Source of the DNA: a bacterium
GTDB taxonomy: Bacteria > Bacillota_I > Bacilli_A > RF39 > UBA660
Assembly (NCBI GenBank): GCA_004563275.1
Contig: SFSZ01000007.1
Span: 1 to 64,000 of the forward strand
Length of the DNA: 64,000 nucleotides
Direction: 5' to 3'
Shown here: piece by piece, positions 34,706-43,304 of the stretch
Layout of the letters: each line of letters opens with the position of its first letter
How positions within the stretch are numbered: position 1 is the stretch's first letter
Program-made: the position numbers and the translations under genes
Notes under the pieces: model-generated
The model's input: the letters and a program-made list of their open reading frames with translations, nothing else
Told to the model about the DNA's origin: nothing
Database searches by the model: none

Positions 34706-35821
34706 ATGAAATTATTAATTGAAAAAAACATTTTATTAGAAAGTTTAACAAATGTAATGAGAGCTATTTCTCCTAAGAATATTATTCCTATATTAAATGG
34801 AGTTATGTTTGATTTAAGAGAAGAGGGCTTATACTTAACAGCAAGTGATAGTGATTTAACTATTAGAAACTTTATCCCAAAAGAAAAAATCAAAAATATA
34901 GCTATTCCTGGAAAAATAGTTATTCAAAGTAAATATTTATTAGAGATAATTAGAAAATTACCAAATGGAGATATCAACATTGAAGTTATAGACGGATTAA
35001 AAATTATAATTAGTACTGATAAAACTATATATAATTTAAATTGTTTAGATACTGCTGATTATCCTGATATTAATTTAGAAGAAGTGGAAAACCCAATAGT
35101 TATTAACAGTACTACATTAAAACAAGCAATTAATAAAACATTATTTGCAGTTTCAACTCAAGAATCAAGACCTATTTTAACGGGAATTAACTTAAAAATT
35201 AATGGAAATGTTATGGAATGTGTTGCAACTGACTCATATCGTTTAGCTAAAAAAACAATTACATTAGATAATGCATATGATTCACGCGATATTGTAATTC
35301 CAGGAAAAAATATTAATGAATTAGATAAATTAATCACAGATGAATCTGATGTGGAAATCCATGTATTTAATAACAAAATAGTATTTAAATATATGAATTA
35401 TATCTTCCAATCTAGTTTATTAAGTGGTAGTTATCCAAATACTAACAATTTAATCCCAACAAAATTTGAATTTGTTATAACAACATCATTAAATGATTAT
35501 TACAATGCTATAGATAGAGCAGCTTTATTAACACAAAATAAAGATAAAAATATCATTAAAATGGAAACAAATAACACAGAATTATTAATTTCTTCTTATG
35601 CTAGTGAAATTGGTAAATCAGAAGAAAGTATTTTAATAAATAAATCAAATGAACAAGACATTTCAATATCATTTAGTTCAAAATATATGATTGACGCTTT
35701 AAAAACTTTTGAAGATGAAGAATTAATTATCTTCTTGAATAATGATTCAAGTCCAATAATTTTAAAATCTGCTAAAGATGAAACACTAATTCAATTAATT
35801 TTACCTATCAAAACATATTAA
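34706..35821 (+). CDS. dnaN: DNA polymerase III beta sliding clamp
   Basis: The processivity clamp: 371 residues in three similar domains (MKLLIEKNILLESLTNVMRA, the central domain with ESRPILTGI, VATDSYRLAKK, and the C-terminal end TLIQLILPIKTY). It forms the ring that tethers polymerase and other factors to DNA. It lies between dnaA and the comK homologue and ends in a terminator at 35823-35848. Confidence 0.96.
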   Translation: MKLLIEKNILLESLTNVMRAISPKNIIPILNGVMFDLREEGLYLTASDSDLTIRNFIPKEKIKNIAIPGKIVIQSKYLLEIIRKLPNGDINIEVIDGLKIIISTDKTIYNLNCLDTADYPDINLEEVENPIVINSTTLKQAINKTLFAVSTQESRPILTGINLKINGNVMECVATDSYRLAKKTITLDNAYDSRDIVIPGKNINELDKLITDESDVEIHVFNNKIVFKYMNYIFQSSLLSGSYPNTNNLIPTKFEFVITTSLNDYYNAIDRAALLTQNKDKNIIKMETNNTELLISSYASEIGKSEESILINKSNEQDISISFSSKYMIDALKTFEDEELIIFLNNDSSPIILKSAKDETLIQLILPIKTY

Positions 35822-35822
35822 A

Positions 35823-35848
35823 ATGAGCCAAAAACTCATTTTTTTTTG
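35823..35848 (+). terminator. Terminator of dnaN
   Basis: ATGAG/CTCAT stem with a 7-nt loop followed by nine T residues, immediately after the dnaN stop. Confidence 0.7.
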
Positions 35849-35863
35849 CAAAAAATCATATTT

Positions 35864-35890
35864 TTCGACAAAATTCGACAAATTTCGACA
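35864..35890 (+). repeat. Three tandem 10-bp repeats upstream of the comK homologue
   Basis: TTCGACA occurs at 35864, 35874 and 35884 with exact 10-bp spacing, in one helical phase, about 45-70 bp upstream of the comK-like start. The last copy could include a -35 element (TCGACA). It looks like a cooperative operator or activator site. Confidence 0.55.
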
Positions 35891-35931
35891 AAAAAAAGTG
35901 TTTTAATTGTATCCCAACAGGGGGTGAAGTT

Positions 35932-36381
35932 ATGAAAGATTATGAAATTAACAAAAATACGCTTGCATTAATACCAATTGGAAAAAAGAAAACTGTAATT
36001 TATGAAGACCATGAATGTTTTATTGTTGATGAAAAAATCCTAAAAATAATGGATTCTAACTGTAAATATTACGGAAGTAGTATTTCTGGACGAATTCAAG
36101 GCACATATTCATTAACTGGTTTTAACTATAAAGCGCCAATTATAGTTGAAGAAGATAAAAGTATTATATTTTTTCCAACTTGTTCACCAAGACTAAAAGA
36201 TTGTGCGTGGATCAACGTAAATAACATCAAAAAAGTTCATTCTAAATCCGAAAAAAGCATAATCGAATTTTTAAATAATGAATGTATAGAAATAGATTCT
36301 TCATATAGAATTATTCAAAATCAATATTTAAAATCTTTATCATTAGAAACAGCTTTTAAAAACCGAAAAAAGGGCAAATAA
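35932..36381 (+). CDS. comK: ComK-family competence transcription factor homologue
   Basis: A 149-residue protein resembling ComK, the master activator of DNA-uptake genes in Bacillus. Shared features are the N-terminal YEINKNTLALIPIGKKKTVIYE, CKYYGSSISGRIQGTYSLTGF, and IIFFPTCSPRLKDCAWINV (FFPT-SP-x-x-DC-WI core). The basic C-terminus fits a DNA-binding protein. It sits between dnaN and recF, where Bacillus has the small S4-domain gene yaaA, an unusual place for comK. The ribosome site CAGGGGGTGA is very strong and complementary to small RNA 1. Function by homology only. Confidence 0.82.
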   Translation: MKDYEINKNTLALIPIGKKKTVIYEDHECFIVDEKILKIMDSNCKYYGSSISGRIQGTYSLTGFNYKAPIIVEEDKSIIFFPTCSPRLKDCAWINVNNIKKVHSKSEKSIIEFLNNECIEIDSSYRIIQNQYLKSLSLETAFKNRKKGK

Positions 36382-36407
36382 TTGTTTAAACATAGTTTAT
36401 TTTATGA

Positions 36408-36445
36408 TATAATTAAATAGGTATAGGGACACAGATATACCTATT
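36408..36445 (+). promoter_or_regulatory. Promoter and 5' hairpin of the recF-gyrB-gyrA transcript
   Basis: Extended -10 TGATATAAT (TATAAT at 36408-36413) followed at once by a 9-bp hairpin AATAGGTAT/ATACCTATT (36416-36445). The hairpin would lie at the very 5' end of the mRNA and may stabilise it or act as an attenuator; no clear U-run follows. Confidence 0.5.
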
Positions 36446-36478
36446 TTATTAATATATGACTTTAAAAGAGGGTTTAAA

Positions 36479-37501
36479 ATGAAAATCACTAATCTAAAAC
36501 TTACAAATTTTCGTTCATATGATAAATTAGATTTAAATTTTTCAGATTATAAAAATATTATAATAGGTAACAATGGAGTCGGAAAAACAAATATAGTTGA
36601 AGCAATCTATTATTTAGCTTTAACAAAATCATTTAGAACTAATGATGATCAAAATTTAATTAAAGATAATAACGAATTTGCCGTTATTGAAGGAAGAATT
36701 AAAGATAAAATTTATAATAATTATAAAATTGTCATTAACAAAAATGGTAAAAATATTAAAATTGATAATTCATCAGTAACTAAAATTAGTGATTATATAT
36801 CTAAATTAAATGTTGTGTTATTTAATAGAGAAGACTCAAAATTGATTAAAGACAATCCTAGTACTCATCGTAAACTAATAAATATGGAGTTATCAGAATT
36901 TAATAATGAATATTTAAAATTATTAAGTATTTACAACAAAATCATGAAACAACGTAATATGTATTTAAAATCGATGCTTATTAACAGTACTATACCAAAA
37001 GATTATTTAGATATAATGACGGATAAATTAATTGATATCGGATTAAAAATAAATCATATCAGAAAACAATATATTGATGAAATAAATGAATATTTAGAAC
37101 CAATATTTTATAAATCAGTAAAAAAATCAAATCTTAAAATTAATTATGTATCTCATTATAATGATAAAACCAAGGATGATTTAATAAAAGAATACACTAG
37201 AAGTTTTAAAAGAGATTTAAATTATGGTATGACCCACGTTGGAATACACTTAGATGATTTTATCTTTGAACTAGAAAATGGCAAAGAAGCAAAAAATTAT
37301 TTATCTGAAGGAGAACAAAAAAATGCCATTATATCATTTAAATTAGCAGAAATAAAATATTGTATTAACAATACTGGTAAAACTCCAATTTTAATTTTAG
37401 ATGATTTATTTAGTGAATTAGATAATAAAAAAATTAATACCTTAATTGGTAATTTTAAAAAAAGTTTTCAAATATTTATAACTACAACTGATATTGAATA
37501 A
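36479..37501 (+). CDS. recF: DNA replication and repair protein RecF
   Basis: An SMC-like ATPase that helps load RecA at gaps. N-terminal MKITNLKLTNFRSYDKLDL and Walker A GNNGVGKTNIVEAIYYL, C-terminal signature LSEGEQKNAIISFKLAEI and Walker B ILILDDLFSELD. 340 residues, slightly short of the usual 360-370. It sits in the conserved dnaN-recF-gyrB order. Confidence 0.95.
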   Translation: MKITNLKLTNFRSYDKLDLNFSDYKNIIIGNNGVGKTNIVEAIYYLALTKSFRTNDDQNLIKDNNEFAVIEGRIKDKIYNNYKIVINKNGKNIKIDNSSVTKISDYISKLNVVLFNREDSKLIKDNPSTHRKLINMELSEFNNEYLKLLSIYNKIMKQRNMYLKSMLINSTIPKDYLDIMTDKLIDIGLKINHIRKQYIDEINEYLEPIFYKSVKKSNLKINYVSHYNDKTKDDLIKEYTRSFKRDLNYGMTHVGIHLDDFIFELENGKEAKNYLSEGEQKNAIISFKLAEIKYCINNTGKTPILILDDLFSELDNKKINTLIGNFKKSFQIFITTTDIE

Positions 37502-37563
37502 AAAACTTTTAAAAGATTGTAGTGTAATAAAAATATCCAACAAGAAAGTAGAGGTAAAGAAAT

Positions 37564-39454
37564 ATGAATGAACAAAAAGAACATTATTCAGAAAGTGATA
37601 TTCAGGTTTTAGAAGGTCTTGAAGCCGTAAGAAAACGTCCTGGTATGTACATTGGTACTACTGATGTTAAAGGCTTACATCATCTAGTATGGGAAATTGT
37701 AGATAACTCTATAGATGAAGCTTTAGCTGGTTATTGTAATAATATAGAAATAATTATTAACAAAGACAATTCTGTAACTGTCAAAGACGATGGTAGAGGT
37801 ATTCCAGTTGGAATTCATCCAAAAACAGGTATTTCCACAGTAGAAACAGTATACACAGTACTACATGCTGGAGGTAAATTCGGTGGCGGCGGATATAAAG
37901 TATCAGGTGGTCTTCACGGAGTAGGTGCTTCAGTAGTTAACGCATTATCAAAATGGGTTAATGTTACTGTTTATAAAGATAACTGTTCAAAAATTAACTG
38001 AAATAGGTACATGTGAAGAAAATAGAACTGGAACAACTGTAACATTTAAACCGGATCCAGAAATATTTGATACAGAAATCTATGATTATGATACTTTAAG
38101 AGTTCGTATTAGAGAATTAGCCTTTTTAAATAAAGGCTTAAGATTAACTCTAAGAGATGATCGTGACGAAGAAGATACTACAGGTGAAACATTCTTATAT
38201 GAAGGTGGAATAAAGGAATATGTAAAATATTTAAATCAAAATAAAACACCTATTCATGATGATATTATACATGTAGAAGGCACAGAAGATGGTATTTTCT
38301 TTGAAGTTGCAATGCAATACAATAATGGTTATACAGATAATATTTATTCATTTGTTAATAACATTAATACCCACGATGGTGGAACTCATGAAGAGGGTGT
38401 AAGAAGAGCATTAACAAGAATTATTAATAATTATGCCCGCAAAAATAATATATTAAAAGAAAAAGATGAATCATTAACAGGAGATGACGTTAAAGAAGGT
38501 TTAACAATGATTATCTCTTGTAAACATCCAAATCCACAATTTGAAGGACAAACCAAAGGTAGATTAGGTAATTCAGAAGTTAGAAAACTAGCTGATAGTG
38601 TATTCTCTAAAGGATTCGATAGATTCTTAATGGAAAATCCAAGTGATGCTAAAATTATCATCGATAAAGCTTTACTTGCTTCTCGTGCAAGAAATGCCGC
38701 TAAAAAAGCTAGAGAAATAGAAAGAAAAGGCGATTTACAAAGAATAAATACATTTGGTAAATTATCTGATTGTAAAAGTAAAGATCCATTAGAAACCGAA
38801 ATATTTATAGTCGAGGGAGATTCAGCCGGTGGCTCTGCTAAAGAAGGTAGAGACGCAATGACTCAAGCTATTCTTCCATTAAAAGGTAAAATATTAAATG
38901 TTGAAAAAAATAGATTAGATCGTGCCTTAAGTAATGAAGAAATACGTTCTATTATCACTGCATTTGGTACTGGAATAGGACAAGAATTTGATATTTCTAA
39001 ATTAAGATATAACAAAATTATAATTATGACCGATGCCGATGTCGATGGTGCTCATATTAGAGTATTATTATTAACATTATTTTATCGCTTATTTAAACCA
39101 ATTGTTCAACAAGGACATGTTTATGCAGCACAACCACCTTTATATAGAATAACTCATGGTAAAACAAGAAAATATGTTCTTACTGAAGAAGAAAGAGAAA
39201 AATATATATCAAGTTTACCAGAAAATATACGTTCTAGAGTTGAAATAACTAGAAATAAAGGTTTAGGTGAAATGGACCCAGATGAATTAAATGAAACAAC
39301 AATGGATATAAATAAAAGAGTTTTAAGAAGAATTACTGTAGATGATTGTATAGCAGCAGATGAAGTATTCTCACAATTAATGGGAGAAGAAGTAGAGCCA
39401 AGAAGAAAATTTATCGAAGCTAATGCTGGATTTACACAAAATCTTGATATTTAG
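37564..39454 (+). pseudogene. gyrB: DNA gyrase subunit B, split by an apparent short deletion/frameshift
   Basis: Two overlapping frames together encode GyrB. The first (37564-38001) has the ATPase motifs [22 protein letters not shown] and [15 protein letters not shown], then stops after [12 protein letters not shown]. The second resumes in the +1 frame near 37990 with [19 protein letters not shown] and continues through the TOPRIM EGDSAGGSAKEGRD and DADVDGAHI to the C-terminal NAGFTQNLDI. Compared with other GyrB proteins about 11-13 residues (the DGKIY...-like hairpin) are missing at the junction, so some 34-40 bp seem to be lost out of frame. As gyrB is essential, an assembly error or mixed population is likely. 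Confidence 0.85.
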
Positions 39455-39464
39455 GAGGTAAACG

Positions 39465-42038
39465 ATGACAGAAGAAGAAAAAAATAATATTATTAACAAT
39501 CCAGAGTTAGATAGCAATAAAAATCCTGAGATTATTGATGAAAATATTGATAATACTGAAGAAGAATTTGATGAAGAATATTCTTTAATTGATACTGAAT
39601 TAACTGGAAAAGATAAAATAACAGAAAATAATATTGTAGAAGAAGTAAAATCATCATTTTTAGACTATTCTGTAAGCGTAATTGCTTCCCGTGCATTACC
39701 AGACCTAAGAGATGGTTTAAAGCCAGTACATCGCCGTATTTTATGGTCTATGTATGAATGTGGATATACTCCAGATAAACCACATAGAAAATCTGCAACA
39801 ACAGTCGGATACGTAATGGGACATTATCATCCACATGGAGACTCATCAATTTATGATGCAATGGTAAGATTAGCTCAAAAATTTGCAGAAAGATATATGC
39901 TAGTTGATGGACACGGAAACTTCGGTACAATTGAAGGTGACTCAGCAGCTGCATATCGTTATACAGAAGGTAGATTATCAAAAATATCCCTTGAAATGTT
40001 AAGAGATATTAATAAAAATACTGTAGATTTTGATCCAAACTTTGATGATTCCACTAAAGAACCAAGAGTTTTACCATCAAGATTTCCCAATATATTAGTA
40101 AATGGTACCATGGGTATTGCCGTAGGTATGGCAACTAATATTCCTCCACATAACCTAGGAGAAGTAATAGATGGATGTATAGCTTATATAGATAATCCAG
40201 ATATTGATACTATTGGATTAATGAAATTTATCAAAGGCCCAGATTTTCCAACTGGCGGTATAATCCTTGGAAATTCAGGAATTAAACAAGCATATGAAAC
40301 TGGAAAAGGAACAATAACAATTAGAAGTAAGGCAAGAATCGAAGAAGTAAAAGGCCATAATAATATTGTTATTACTGAAGTTCCTTATGGTGTAAATACT
40401 AAAGAATTACAAGAAAAAGTTGCTGAATTAGTTCATAATAAGACAATAGATGGTATCTCAGATTATCATACAGATTTAAAAAATGGATTAACAATTACAA
40501 TAACACTAAAAAAAGATGCAAATCCACAAGTAATATTAAATCAATTATATAAACATACTCAGTTTCAAACAAATTTCAGTATAATGTTCTTAATGTTAGA
40601 TGGATTAACACCAAAAACATTACCTTTAAAAGACATTATATCTAAATATATTGATTATCAAAAAGAAGTAATAATCAGAAGAACTAGATTTGATTTAAAT
40701 AAATCTGAAAATAGAGTTCATATTTTAGAGGGATATAAAATTGCTTTAGATAATATCGATGAAGTAATTAGAATAATTAAAAATGCTGAAACTGATGAAA
40801 TTGCTAAAAATACATTAATAGAAAGATTTAACTTATCATTAATTCAAGCTGAAAGTATCTTAGAATTAAAATTAAGACGATTAACCGGCTTAGAAAGAAG
40901 CAAAATTGATGAAGAATTAGCAGCATTATTAAAAATAATAGCTGATTTAAAAGATATTTTAGCTAGTGAGGCAAGAGTATTACAAATAATTAAAGATGAG
41001 TTAACAGAAATAAAAAATAAATATTCTGATGATCGTAGAACAACAATAGATATGACAGCAATTGACTTTATAGAAGATGAATCCCTTATCCCACAAGAAA
41101 ACATAATAGTTTCATTAACAAATAAAGGATATATTAAGAGAAATAATGTTGATAACTACAAACTTCAAAATAGAGGTGGTGTAGGTGTAAAGGGAATGTC
41201 AACCAATGAAGAAGATTTTGTTGAATACTTGCTAAATTTAAATACACATGATTATTTAACATTCTTTACGAATAAAGGTAAGGTTTATAGAGTAAAAGGA
41301 TATGAAATTCCTGAATTTGGTAGAACATCAAAAGGAATACCAATTATTAACTTACTTCAAATTGACAAGGATGAACATATTACATCAATGTTAAGTTATT
41401 CTCCATCAGATGATAGCAAATATTTATTATTTGCTACAAAGAGTGGTCTAGTAAAACGTACCAGAATCGCAGAATTTGATAATATTAGAAAGAGTGGAAA
41501 ACTTTGCATTAGTTTAAAAGAAAATGATGAATTAATCGGAGTTAAAAAGACTGATGGTGAATGCGATGCTATAATGGCATCATCTACGGGAAGAATTGCA
41601 GTATTTAATGAAGAAGAAGTTAGAGTAATGGGACGTACTGCAAGCGGTGTTAAAGGAATTAGCTTAGAAAATGGAAAATGTGTAGGTTTAGAAACAGCAA
41701 AAGCAGACGACAACATTATTATTGTCACTGAAAAAGGCTATGGTAAAAAAACACATATCAGTGAGTACCGCAAGACTAAACGTGGTAGTAAAGGCGTAAA
41801 AGCATTAAATATTACTGAAAAGAACGGAAATATTGCTGCAATTAAACGATTTGAAGAAAATAATGACTTAATGATCATAACTAATAACGGAATAATTATA
41901 AGAATACCTTTGGATCAAATTTCGCAATTAGGTCGAGTAACTCAAGGTACAAGATTAATTAATTTAAAAGATAATCAAATAGTATCAACAATTAGTTTAG
42001 TACTAAACGAATCAGAAGAAATCGAAGAGGTAGCATAA
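39465..42038 (+). CDS. gyrA: DNA gyrase subunit A
   Basis: 857 residues. The breakage-reunion domain has [19 protein letters not shown], the quinolone-determining segment [14 protein letters not shown] (Ser and Asp at the two classic positions, so no common resistance change) and the catalytic tyrosine in AAAYRYTEG. The C-terminal beta-pinwheel carries GyrA-box-like repeats (for example [11 protein letters not shown]). Oddity: about 45 extra, very acidic residues precede the usual start ([20 protein letters not shown]). Start at 39465 follows AGGAGG, 10 bp after gyrB. Confidence 0.95.
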   Translation: MTEEEKNNIINNPELDSNKNPEIIDENIDNTEEEFDEEYSLIDTELTGKDKITENNIVEEVKSSFLDYSVSVIASRALPDLRDGLKPVHRRILWSMYECGYTPDKPHRKSATTVGYVMGHYHPHGDSSIYDAMVRLAQKFAERYMLVDGHGNFGTIEGDSAAAYRYTEGRLSKISLEMLRDINKNTVDFDPNFDDSTKEPRVLPSRFPNILVNGTMGIAVGMATNIPPHNLGEVIDGCIAYIDNPDIDTIGLMKFIKGPDFPTGGIILGNSGIKQAYETGKGTITIRSKARIEEVKGHNNIVITEVPYGVNTKELQEKVAELVHNKTIDGISDYHTDLKNGLTITITLKKDANPQVILNQLYKHTQFQTNFSIMFLMLDGLTPKTLPLKDIISKYIDYQKEVIIRRTRFDLNKSENRVHILEGYKIALDNIDEVIRIIKNAETDEIAKNTLIERFNLSLIQAESILELKLRRLTGLERSKIDEELAALLKIIADLKDILASEARVLQIIKDELTEIKNKYSDDRRTTIDMTAIDFIEDESLIPQENIIVSLTNKGYIKRNNVDNYKLQNRGGVGVKGMSTNEEDFVEYLLNLNTHDYLTFFTNKGKVYRVKGYEIPEFGRTSKGIPIINLLQIDKDEHITSMLSYSPSDDSKYLLFATKSGLVKRTRIAEFDNIRKSGKLCISLKENDELIGVKKTDGECDAIMASSTGRIAVFNEEEVRVMGRTASGVKGISLENGKCVGLETAKADDNIIIVTEKGYGKKTHISEYRKTKRGSKGVKALNITEKNGNIAAIKRFEENNDLMIITNNGIIIRIPLDQISQLGRVTQGTRLINLKDNQIVSTISLVLNESEEIEEVA

Positions 42039-42051
42039 AAGCTACTTTTTT
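42030..42051 (+). terminator. Terminator of gyrA
   Basis: GTAGC/GCTAC stem followed by six T residues; the stop codon lies in the loop. It directly abuts the 46-bp palindrome of the first parS site. Confidence 0.7.
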
Positions 42052-42093
42052 AGTTGCAGATATGTTTCACGTGAAACATATCTGCAACTAAAA
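42048..42093. repeat. 46-bp perfect palindrome centred on parS site 1
   Basis: The parS core at 42063-42078 is extended by 15 bp on each side (arms TTTTAGTTGCAGATA and its complement) to a perfect 46-bp palindrome without spacer. The other five parS sites extend only a few bases. It could cruciform, or could also act as a second bidirectional terminator stem. Confidence 0.85.
42063..42078. promoter_or_regulatory. parS: parS site 1
   Basis: TGTTTCACGTGAAACA, the exact 16-bp parS palindrome bound by Spo0J/ParB in Firmicutes and used for chromosome segregation. Confidence 0.95.
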
Positions 42094-42097
42094 CAAA

Positions 42098-42120
42098 CAA
42101 ATTATTGAAATTAATATGCA
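42098..42120. repeat. Interleaved repeat family, copy 1
   Basis: A 23-bp element beginning CAAATTATTGAAATTAAT and ending ATGCA, one of three near-identical copies (also 42202-42225 and 42446-42469) between parS sites. Full copies have 8-bp inverted ends GCAAATTA/TAATTTGC. Confidence 0.7.
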
Positions 42121-42168
42121 GAAAAACCAAATCTGAATAAAAAAATAGAAAAAACCAGATATCCACAA

Positions 42169-42184
42169 TGTTTCACGTGAAACA
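42169..42184. promoter_or_regulatory. parS: parS site 2
   Basis: Perfect TGTTTCACGTGAAACA, 106 bp from site 1 (start to start). Confidence 0.95.
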
Positions 42185-42201
42185 TAAGTTAAATTACTAA
42201 T

Positions 42202-42225
42202 GCAAATTATTGAAATTAATTTGCA
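42202..42225. repeat. Interleaved repeat family, copy 2
   Basis: A 24-bp element with inverted ends GCAAATTA/TAATTTGC around TTGAAAT, identical to copy 3 at 42446-42469. Confidence 0.75.
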
Positions 42226-42302
42226 AAGCTATTAAATTATTTAAAATAGCGTTAGTTCATCAATATTATTATAAAAACTGAAAAGTTATTAATAATAGTA
42301 TA

Positions 42303-42318
42303 TGTTTCACGTGAAACA
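42303..42318. promoter_or_regulatory. parS: parS site 3
   Basis: Perfect TGTTTCACGTGAAACA, only 12 bp from the Noc-binding site. Confidence 0.95.
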
Positions 42319-42325
42319 TATACAC

Positions 42326-42351
42326 AAAATTATTTCCCGGGAAATAATTTT
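42326..42351. promoter_or_regulatory. Noc-binding site (NBS) within the parS cluster
   Basis: A 26-bp perfect palindrome whose core ATTTCCCGGGAAAT (42332-42345) equals the 14-bp Noc-binding sequence of B. subtilis. It is the only such site in the window. In B. subtilis NBS sites are scattered and avoid the terminus, separate from parS. Confidence 0.85.
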
Positions 42352-42408
42352 AAGTAAAAAATAAATAAACATTTACAAATTTTATATATTAGTAATTATT
42401 TTCACACA

Positions 42409-42424
42409 TGTTTCACGTGAAACA
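42409..42424. promoter_or_regulatory. parS: parS site 4
   Basis: Perfect TGTTTCACGTGAAACA. Confidence 0.95.
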
Positions 42425-42445
42425 TATAATTTTTTGCCTACAAGA

Positions 42446-42469
42446 GCAAATTATTGAAATTAATTTGCA
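42446..42469. repeat. Interleaved repeat family, copy 3
   Basis: Identical 24 bp to copy 2. A partial fourth copy (AATTATTGAAAT) lies at 42714-42725, before the SRP RNA promoter. Confidence 0.75.
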
Positions 42470-42535
42470 GAAAACTAAATAAGCATACTTAATTTATATA
42501 ACTTATGTCAAATTTAATACTAAAGTTGTCAACAA

Positions 42536-42551
42536 TGTTTCACGTGAAACA
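42536..42551. promoter_or_regulatory. parS: parS site 5
   Basis: Perfect TGTTTCACGTGAAACA. Confidence 0.95.
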
Positions 42552-42651
42552 TCGTATACCATACATTACAATCGAAAAATTATTATTAATTAACCTATAA
42601 AATATTACTTAGTTATATAAGTACTTAATTACAAAAAAAGAAATCCACATA

Positions 42652-42667
42652 TGTTTCACGTGAAACA
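42652..42667. promoter_or_regulatory. parS: parS site 6
   Basis: Perfect TGTTTCACGTGAAACA. The gap 42039-42754 has no gene that I can support; it holds only the parS, NBS and repeat elements. Confidence 0.95.
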
Positions 42668-42754
42668 TTAACAAAAAATAAAAAATACAAATTTTTAAAA
42701 TTAGTAAACATCCAATTATTGAAATCTGTAATTAAAATATGCTATATTATATAT

Positions 42755-42825
42755 GCGCAATACAAATGCAATAACCTGGTCAGATTCGGAAGAAAGCAGC
42801 CATATTTGCCTCTATGTATGTGCGC
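42755..42825 (+). ncRNA. ffs: Signal recognition particle RNA (small bacterial type)
   Basis: The conserved apical region GGTCAGATTCGGAAGAAAGC followed by AGCC, with the GGAA tetraloop, identifies the 4.5S-like SRP RNA. Outer stem GCGC-AATAC pairs with GTAT-GTGCGC, and a T-run (42826-42832) terminates. About 71 nt, short for the class (4.5S RNA is about 110 nt). TATATT/TATTAT boxes lie just upstream. It lies ahead of tadA, close to where Bacillus has its SRP RNA gene (scr). Confidence 0.9.
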
Positions 42826-42842
42826 TTTTTTTAAGGAGTAAA

Positions 42843-43265
42843 ATGGAACAATATATAGATGAATTAATAAAACTATCTTATAAGTCATTAAAAAAAGATG
42901 AAGTACCTGTGGCAGCAATCATTGTACATAACGATAAAATAATTGCCAAAGCACATAATACTAGAAAACATAGTAATAAAACTATTGATCACGCTGAAAT
43001 TAAAGTAATTACAAAAGCAAATCAAAAATTAAAAAATTGGAGATTGAACAAATGTACGCTATATGTAACAATTGAACCGTGTGAAATGTGTAAAAACGTT
43101 ATAAAAGAAAGCAGGATTGACAAGGTATTTTATTTAGTTCCACGTTTAAAATCTAAAAAAATATACAATAAGACTAACTTTTTTCAAATCGAAGAAAAAA
43201 GTAATGAAAATTCTATAGATAAATATAAAAAAATAATTGAAAAATTTTGGGAAAATAAAAGATAA
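42843..43265 (+). CDS. tadA: tRNA adenosine deaminase TadA
   Basis: TadA converts A34 to inosine in tRNA-Arg. The 140-residue protein carries the deaminase zinc site: HAE in IDHAEIKVI (His and catalytic Glu) and PCEMC in TIEPCEMCKNVI. The true start is the ATG at 42843, preceded by AAGGAG; the open frame upstream runs through the SRP RNA gene and is not translated. Somewhat shorter than typical TadA (150-160). It precedes dnaX as in Bacillus. Confidence 0.92.
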   Translation: MEQYIDELIKLSYKSLKKDEVPVAAIIVHNDKIIAKAHNTRKHSNKTIDHAEIKVITKANQKLKNWRLNKCTLYVTIEPCEMCKNVIKESRIDKVFYLVPRLKSKKIYNKTNFFQIEEKSNENSIDKYKKIIEKFWENKR

Positions 43266-43304
43266 TAAGTAAGTATTATGTTATAATTAAAACAGGAGGA
43301 AATC

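Noticed and set aside
37950..38050. Programmed ribosomal frameshift in gyrB
   Set aside because: A shift alone would still leave out about a dozen residues present in all GyrB; a deletion or assembly error explains both facts.
42048..42670. Possible CRISPR array
   Set aside because: Repeats are 16-bp perfect palindromes identical to parS, spacers are AT-rich, over 85 bp and contain a second repeat family; no cas genes are near.
42753..42842. 30-codon extension of tadA
   Set aside because: This sequence is the SRP RNA gene and its terminator.
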